From positions 1 through 11,622 of the forward strand of contig JALRBF010000003.1 of the NCBI GenBank assembly GCA_023262365.1: 11,622 bases of DNA, written 5' to 3'. Position 1 is the stretch's first letter. Each line of letters opens with the position of its first letter. Position numbers and translations under genes: made by a program. The notes under the pieces are model-generated. The model saw nothing but the letters and a program-made list of their open reading frames with translations. It was not told the DNA's origin and did not search any database. Positions 6,869-11,622 of the stretch are shown here, piece by piece. Origin of the DNA: Burkholderiaceae bacterium. GTDB lineage: Bacteria; Pseudomonadota; Gammaproteobacteria; Burkholderiales; Burkholderiaceae_C.

Positions 6869-8110
6869 ATGGGAACCTTGTTGCCTTTGGGCAGTTTGTT
6901 TGGCGGCGCGGGCCTGTTGGTGGTGGGCGTGGGGTTGTTGTTTTCGGTGTTGGGCTTGCGCGCGGGGCTGGCCGATTTTTCTACCATCACCACCGGGGCC
7001 GTGATGTCGGCGTATTTTGTGGGTTACGCCGCTGGGGTGTTTGGCTGCCCCGCGCTGATTCGGCGCATTGGCCACATTCGGGCATTTGCCGCCATGGCGT
7101 CGGTGGCCTCCACCATGCCCATCTTGCACGCGCTATGGGTTAACCCATGGTTTTGGGGGGTGTTGCGCTTTGTGACCGGCGCGTGCTTGGTGGGCTTGTA
7201 CATTGCCGTGGAGAGTTGGCTCAACGCCGTGGCGCCGCGTGAAAAACGCGGCAAGGTGTTTGCCGCTTACCTTACGGTGACGTTTTTGGCCTTGGCCCTG
7301 GGGCAGTTGCTGTTGCTGTTTGGTGAGCCGCTGGGTTTTGTGCCGTTTGTCATGGTCTCGGTGCTGTTGTCGTTTGCGTTGCTGCCCATTACGCTCACGC
7401 CCCTGGCCGAGCCGGCGGTGACGGAGGCGCCGCGCTTTTCCATGGCTTTTTTGTGGCAAGCCTCGCGCCTGGGGGTGGTGGGGGCGTTGGTCTCGGGCAT
7501 GCTTAGCGGGGCGTTTTTTGGCCTGGGTGCGGTGTTTGCGCAGCGGGTGGGCATGTCCGCTTCGGGTGTGGCGGTGTTCATGGCCTGCACCATTTTGGGT
7601 GGGGCCGCGTTTCAGTGGCCAGTTGGTCATTGGTCAGACCGGGCCGATCGCCGTCACGTGCTGTTTTGGGTGGCAAGCGGCACTGCGGCCGCGGCGGTGT
7701 TGGGGTACGCGGTGTTGTGGTTGCAGCCTTGGCTGTTGGTGCCGGTGGCGGTGGTGCTTGGCGGCTTGATGTTCTCGGTGTACGGCCTAAGCGTGGCGCA
7801 CGCCAACGATTGGGTGGACGCCAGCCGTACCCTGGAGCTCACCGGCGGTTTGCTGCTGGTGCACGGCTTTGGGGCCGCGCTGGGGCCCTTGGTCGCTGGG
7901 GTATTGATGGACGGCTGGGGCCCGGGCAGCTTGTTGCTGTACGTGGCTTTGGTCACGTCGCTGCTGGCGCTGTTTGCGCTGCGGGTGTTGTCGGTTTCGC
8001 GTGCGGTACCCGCCAGCGAGAAGGTGGATTTTGTGCCCACCCCAGCCAGCTCACCAGCGGTGCTGCAGTTGGACCCGCGGCAAGACGAGGGGCAAGCCAG
8101 CGGGGTTTAG
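6869..8110 (+). CDS. MFS transporter, YcaD-like
   Basis: A 413-residue major facilitator superfamily membrane protein. By recall it is closest to the E. coli YcaD/Bacillus YfkF group, whose substrates are not firmly known. About twelve hydrophobic segments are apparent. A first-half motif-A-like loop reads [13 protein letters not shown] (61-73). [11 protein letters not shown] (109-119) matches the conserved helix-4 region of YcaD-like proteins. The second-half loop [11 protein letters not shown] (253-263) follows a QWPVG helix end, and a Pro/Ala/Asp-rich cytoplasmic tail of about 35 residues closes the protein. The ATG lies five bases after the uppP stop, with no strong ribosome site, so translational coupling is likely. 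Its TAG stop overlaps the mutS stop by four bases. Pairing with uppP could hint at an envelope-related substrate, but this is speculation. Confidence 0.88.
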   Translation: MGTLLPLGSLFGGAGLLVVGVGLLFSVLGLRAGLADFSTITTGAVMSAYFVGYAAGVFGCPALIRRIGHIRAFAAMASVASTMPILHALWVNPWFWGVLRFVTGACLVGLYIAVESWLNAVAPREKRGKVFAAYLTVTFLALALGQLLLLFGEPLGFVPFVMVSVLLSFALLPITLTPLAEPAVTEAPRFSMAFLWQASRLGVVGALVSGMLSGAFFGLGAVFAQRVGMSASGVAVFMACTILGGAAFQWPVGHWSDRADRRHVLFWVASGTAAAAVLGYAVLWLQPWLLVPVAVVLGGLMFSVYGLSVAHANDWVDASRTLELTGGLLLVHGFGAALGPLVAGVLMDGWGPGSLLLYVALVTSLLALFALRVLSVSRAVPASEKVDFVPTPASSPAVLQLDPRQDEGQASGV

Positions 8111-10764
8111 TTGCTGCCGTGTTGGCGCGCCAGCCGCTTGAGCTCGTACAGCGCGTCCAAGGCTTCGCGCGGGCTCATCGTGTCGGGGTCTAGGTGGCCA
8201 ACTTGTTGCGCCACGGGGTCGGGTACGTGGGGCGCGGGGGCCGCTTCGGTGGGCGCGTCAAACAAGCCGGTTTGTGTGGTGTGCGTGTGGGCGTCGCTGG
8301 CCAGTGTGGTCATGACCTTTTGCGCGTGCTGCAGCACCGGGCGCGGCACCCCAGCCAGGCGCGCCACGTGCAGTCCGTGGCTGCGGCTGGCCGGGCCAGC
8401 TTCGATTTGATGCAAAAACACGATGCCTTGGTTGCCGGCTTCGCTGGTGCGCACGTGCAGGTTGCGCGCGTGGGCCAGGCGCTGGGTGAGTTCGGTGAGC
8501 TCAAAGTAGTGCGTGGCAAACAGGGTAAGCGCGGCGCATTTGTCGTGCATGTAGGTGGCAATGCCAGCGGCTAGGGCCAGCCCGTCGTGGGTCGAGGTGC
8601 CGCGGCCAATCTCGTCCATGAGCACCAGCGACTCGGCGCTGGCTTGATGCATGATTTGGGCCGCTTCGGTCATCTCCAGCATAAAGGTGGACTGGGCGTT
8701 GGCCAAGTCGTCGGCTGCGCCAATGCGGGTGTAGATGGCATCGATCGGGCCCACCTCGCAGGCACTGGCTGGCACGTAACTGCCCATACAAGCAAGCAAG
8801 GCAATCACGGCAACTTGTCGCATGTAGGTGGACTTGCCGCCCATGTTGGGGCCCGTGATGATATGCAGGCGTTGGTTGGGCGTGAGTTCGGTGTGGTTGG
8901 GGGTAAAACTGCCGCCGCTTTGTTCCGCCAGTCGTTGCTCGACCACCGGATGGCGGCCGTCGCGAATCACCAAGCCCGGCTGCGCCACCAGGCGCGGTGC
9001 GCTCCAGTGCAAGGTGTCGGCACGTTCGGCTAAGCAAGCCAGTACGTCCAACTGCGCCATGGCACGGGCCACGCGTTGCAGGGCTGGCACGTGGGGTTGC
9101 AGCCCGGCCACAAGCTGCTCAAACAACCAGCGTTCACGCGCCAGCGCGCGTTCTTGCGCCGATAGGGCTTTGTCTTCAAACGCTTTGAGCTCGGGGGTAA
9201 TGAAGCGCTCGGCGTTTTTCATGGTTTGGCGCCGCGTGTAGTGCTCTGGCACGCGGCCCAGCTGGCCTTGGGTGATTTCGATGTAGTACCCGTGCACGCG
9301 GTTGAACTGCACTTTAAGGTTGGCAATGCCGGTGCTTTCGCGCTCGCGCTGCTCAAGGGCGAGCAAAAATTCGTCGGCGTGCAGCGCAATGCCGCGCAGT
9401 TCGTCAAGCTCGGCGTCGTGGCCCGGGGCAATCACGCCGCCGTCGCGCAGCAACGCGGGGGGCTCGCCCACTAGGGTGCGGCCAATGGCCTCAATTGCTG
9501 CAGCTGGGGCCAGCAGTTCGCCTGCCAGCTGGCTCAGCAGCGGGGCGTCCCACGCGGTTTGACTTAGTGTGAGTTGCAGCTGGTTGCCACGTTGCAGGGT
9601 GTGGCCCAACGCCGCGAGTTCGCGCGGGCGAATCTGGCCCAGTGCCAGACGCGCGACCAAGCGTTCGCCGTCGTTGCTGCCGCGCAGGTGCTCGGCCACG
9701 CGCGGCCAGCCGTTGGCCCCGGCGTGCAGCAGCGCCCCAATGGCTTGCTGGCGTTGCTGCGCCAGCGCGCGCTGGCGCGGCGGGGCCAGCAGCCAGCGGC
9801 GCAGCCAGCGGCTGCCGGGCGCGGTGCTGCAGGTATCGAGCAGGCTTAGCAGGGTGGGCTGGGCCTCGCCGCGTAGGGTTTGGGTAAGTTCGAGGTTGCG
9901 CTGCGTCAGCCACGGCACGCGCACGCTGTCCTCGGCCTGCAGCAGCCTCAGCTGTTGCACGTGCGCCAGGGTTTGGCCTTGGGTGCGCTCGGCGTAGGTT
10001 AGCAGCGCAGCCGCGGCGGGCAGCGCCACGTGGTCGTCGTCAATGGCCCAGCCTTGCAGGTTTTGCACTTGTAACTGCGCGCACAGTTTGCGCTTGCCCT
10101 CGGCTTGGGCAAACCACCACGGTTGGCAGCGTGTAAGCGTCACGCGTTGTGACCCGCTGCTGCCCATTTGTTCGGCCAGTGTGTGCCACGGTGCCAGCAC
10201 GTGCGTGGGCAAGTCTTCGGCCAGCAGCCACTCTTGGGCTGGCATTTGCGCCAGCCAGTGCGGCAAATCGCTGGGGTTGCTGCGGGCTAGGGTTACCTCA
10301 CCGCTCGATAGGTTAAGCCACGCCAACCCAATGCGGTCGCGCCCGGCGTCGTGCAAGGCCAGCAACACGCTGTCGGCTTGTTGCCCCACCAGCGCGCTCT
10401 CGGTGAGGGTGCCAGGCGTTACCAGTCGCACCACCTCGCGTGCCACTGGGCCCTTGGTGGCGCCCACCTCGCCCACTTGTTCGGCAATGGCCACCGATTC
10501 ACCCATGCGCACCAGGCGCGCCAAGTAGGTCTCCAGCGCGTGCACCGGCACCCCAGCCATGACCACAGGCGCGCCGGCCGACTGGCCGCGGGTGGTGAGT
10601 GTGAGGTCAAGCAAACGCGCGGCGCGCTCGGCGTCGTCATAAAAAAGTTCGTAAAAGTCGCCCATGCGGTAGAGCATGAGCATGCTGGGGTGCTGCGCTT
10701 TGAGGCCCAGATATTGGGCCATCATGGGGGTGTGTTGGGACGGGTCGGTGCGGGATGCAGACAT
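8107..10764 (-). CDS. mutS: DNA mismatch repair protein MutS
   Basis: An 885-residue MutS that recognises mismatches and small loops in DNA and recruits MutL using its ATPase. Domains appear in order. The N-terminal mismatch-binding domain has the wedging Phe-X-Glu motif (Phe37, Glu39 in [11 protein letters not shown]). Connector, core and clamp domains follow, with [17 protein letters not shown] in the clamp region. The ATPase has Walker A GPNMGGKS (638-645) and Walker B LVLMDE (Asp717, Glu718), then the GRGTSTHDG loop and the THYFELT His segment. A flexible tail carries QTGLF (831-835), a likely beta-clamp-binding motif. The last residues ([17 protein letters not shown]) resemble the C-terminal tetramerisation helix. 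One motif differs from usual: SRSHG where SYG is common. The gene lies 23 bases after suhB. The ATG at 10764 has no clear ribosome site, which suggests coupling or weak initiation. Confidence 0.97.
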   Translation of the reverse strand: MSASRTDPSQHTPMMAQYLGLKAQHPSMLMLYRMGDFYELFYDDAERAARLLDLTLTTRGQSAGAPVVMAGVPVHALETYLARLVRMGESVAIAEQVGEVGATKGPVAREVVRLVTPGTLTESALVGQQADSVLLALHDAGRDRIGLAWLNLSSGEVTLARSNPSDLPHWLAQMPAQEWLLAEDLPTHVLAPWHTLAEQMGSSGSQRVTLTRCQPWWFAQAEGKRKLCAQLQVQNLQGWAIDDDHVALPAAAALLTYAERTQGQTLAHVQQLRLLQAEDSVRVPWLTQRNLELTQTLRGEAQPTLLSLLDTCSTAPGSRWLRRWLLAPPRQRALAQQRQQAIGALLHAGANGWPRVAEHLRGSNDGERLVARLALGQIRPRELAALGHTLQRGNQLQLTLSQTAWDAPLLSQLAGELLAPAAAIEAIGRTLVGEPPALLRDGGVIAPGHDAELDELRGIALHADEFLLALEQRERESTGIANLKVQFNRVHGYYIEITQGQLGRVPEHYTRRQTMKNAERFITPELKAFEDKALSAQERALARERWLFEQLVAGLQPHVPALQRVARAMAQLDVLACLAERADTLHWSAPRLVAQPGLVIRDGRHPVVEQRLAEQSGGSFTPNHTELTPNQRLHIITGPNMGGKSTYMRQVAVIALLACMGSYVPASACEVGPIDAIYTRIGAADDLANAQSTFMLEMTEAAQIMHQASAESLVLMDEIGRGTSTHDGLALAAGIATYMHDKCAALTLFATHYFELTELTQRLAHARNLHVRTSEAGNQGIVFLHQIEAGPASRSHGLHVARLAGVPRPVLQHAQKVMTTLASDAHTHTTQTGLFDAPTEAAPAPHVPDPVAQQVGHLDPDTMSPREALDALYELKRLARQHGSN

Positions 10765-10787
10765 GCAAAGACAGGGCTTGCGTGGCC

Positions 10788-11622
10788 TCAGTCGCCTTGG
10801 CTGATGCGCTGGCTGGCTAGGGCTTTGGCCTCAACGCCGGCAAATTGCGAGTACTTGCCCAGCACTTTAACCAATTGACCGTAGATTTTTGGGTTGGCCG
10901 CCATGCATTCGCGCTGGTGCAAAAAGTCGGCCTCGCCGGTGAAGTTGCCAATTAGCCCACCGGCCTCGGTCACCAGCAGCGAGCCCGCGGCCATGTCCCA
11001 CGGCGAGAGGCCTTTTTCAAAAAACGCATCGCAAAATCCGGCGGCCACGTAGGCCAAGTCAAGTGCCGCGGCGCCTGGGCGGCGCACCCCGGTGCAGGCT
11101 GAGGTGATTTCGGCGAGCATGGCCATGTAGGGTTTGAGCGAGTCACCCGGACGAAACGGAAAACCGGTGCTTACCAGCGCGTCGCGCAGCTGGGTGCGAC
11201 GCGAGACCCGAATACGGCGCTCGTTGAGGTAGGCGCCGCGCCCTCGGCTGGCCACAAACAAGTCGTTGCGCGTGGGGTCGTACACCACGGCTTGTTCCAC
11301 CCGTCCAGCCACCATCAGCGCAATGCTCACGGCGTACACTGGAAAGCCGTGGATGAAATTGGTGGTCCCATCCAGCGGGTCAATGACCCATACGTGGTCG
11401 CGGCCGGGGCCTTGGCCCTCGCGGCTGCCCGACTCTTCGGCCAGAATGCCGTGGTTGGGGTAGGCCTCGAGCAGGGTTTCAATAATGGCGGCCTCGGCCG
11501 CTTGGTCAACCTCGGTGACGTAGTCGTTGGTTTGCTTGGCCGATACGCGCACCGCCTCAATGTCAAGGGGGGCATAAGCCGACTGAACGCGCTCCATATC
11601 TTCGGGACGGGCCTGATGGGAC
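10788..11622 (-). CDS. suhB: Inositol-1-monophosphatase family protein SuhB, 5' end cut by window edge
   Basis: An Mg-dependent phosphatase of the inositol monophosphatase family. E. coli SuhB hydrolyses inositol-1-phosphate and also joins rRNA antitermination complexes; whether this protein does both is not shown here. Metal and substrate motifs are visible (counted from the Met at 11597): AEESG with Glu54/Glu55, [11 protein letters not shown] with Asp73 and Asp76, and SPWDMAAG with Asp201. [17 protein letters not shown], typical of SuhB, precedes the last of these. The frame is open to the window edge. Alignment from memory with E. coli SuhB suggests that starting at 11597 would lose about 15 N-terminal residues, so the true start is probably outside the window. 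The segment just before [14 protein letters not shown] looks unlike the usual AARAAG helix. The stop is 23 bases before mutS, so the two may share a transcript. Confidence 0.92.
   Translation of the reverse strand, partial: SHQARPEDMERVQSAYAPLDIEAVRVSAKQTNDYVTEVDQAAEAAIIETLLEAYPNHGILAEESGSREGQGPGRDHVWVIDPLDGTTNFIHGFPVYAVSIALMVAGRVEQAVVYDPTRNDLFVASRGRGAYLNERRIRVSRRTQLRDALVSTGFPFRPGDSLKPYMAMLAEITSACTGVRRPGAAALDLAYVAAGFCDAFFEKGLSPWDMAAGSLLVTEAGGLIGNFTGEADFLHQRECMAANPKIYGQLVKVLGKYSQFAGVEAKALASQRISQGD

Noticed and set aside
7133..7630. Minus-strand open frame opposite the MFS gene
   Set aside because: The His/Arg/Gln-rich translation has no domain character and is fully antisense to a clear membrane protein gene.
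9226..10528. Several plus-strand open frames opposite mutS
   Set aside because: All are shadows of an intact 885-residue MutS. None has a ribosome site or recognisable motif.
1..11622. Defence island, prophage, toxin-antitoxin or other accessory multi-gene system
   Set aside because: Every gene belongs to a core or common family, spacing is tight, and no integrase, transposase, tRNA-flanked junction or clear composition break was seen.

Overview
The window looks like an ordinary chromosomal core segment of a high-GC betaproteobacterium, most likely order Burkholderiales and probably close to Comamonadaceae. The basis is my recall of protein families, not a search. HemY, an AcuI/YhdH reductase, a BktB-type thiolase, GlnS, UppP, MutS and SuhB are all recognisable and look Burkholderiales-like. 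Coding density is very high, with gaps of about 5 to 90 bases. No stretch over 300 bases lacks a gene. I see no RNA gene, insertion sequence, prophage gene or CRISPR array.

Layout. (1) Bases 1-2929, plus strand: the 3' part of hemY, then an acuI-like NADPH reductase, then a 2-oxoglutarate/Fe(II) dioxygenase of the isoleucine-hydroxylase-like family. All three are closely spaced. (2) Bases 2935-2988: six 9-bp tandem repeats in the convergent gap. On the minus strand they give five in-frame TAG stops at the end of the thiolase gene. (3) Bases 2977-5960, minus strand: glnS followed after 32 bases by bktB. (4) Bases 5961-6047: a short divergent region with overlapping promoter-like boxes for glnS and uppP. 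(5) Bases 6048-8110, plus strand: uppP and a YcaD-type MFS transporter, 5 bases apart. (6) Bases 8107-11622, minus strand: suhB, cut by the window edge, followed after 23 bases by mutS. The mutS stop overlaps the stop of the convergent MFS gene by 4 bases.

The genes do not form one pathway. They cover haem synthesis support (hemY), acyl-CoA metabolism (acuI, bktB), translation (glnS), cell-wall lipid carrier recycling (uppP), transport, mismatch repair (mutS) and inositol-phosphatase/RNA-related function (suhB). I found no convincing new multi-gene system. The items most worth a second look are the tandem stop-codon repeat, the uncharacterised dioxygenase, and the near-leaderless arrangement of the predicted glnS promoter.
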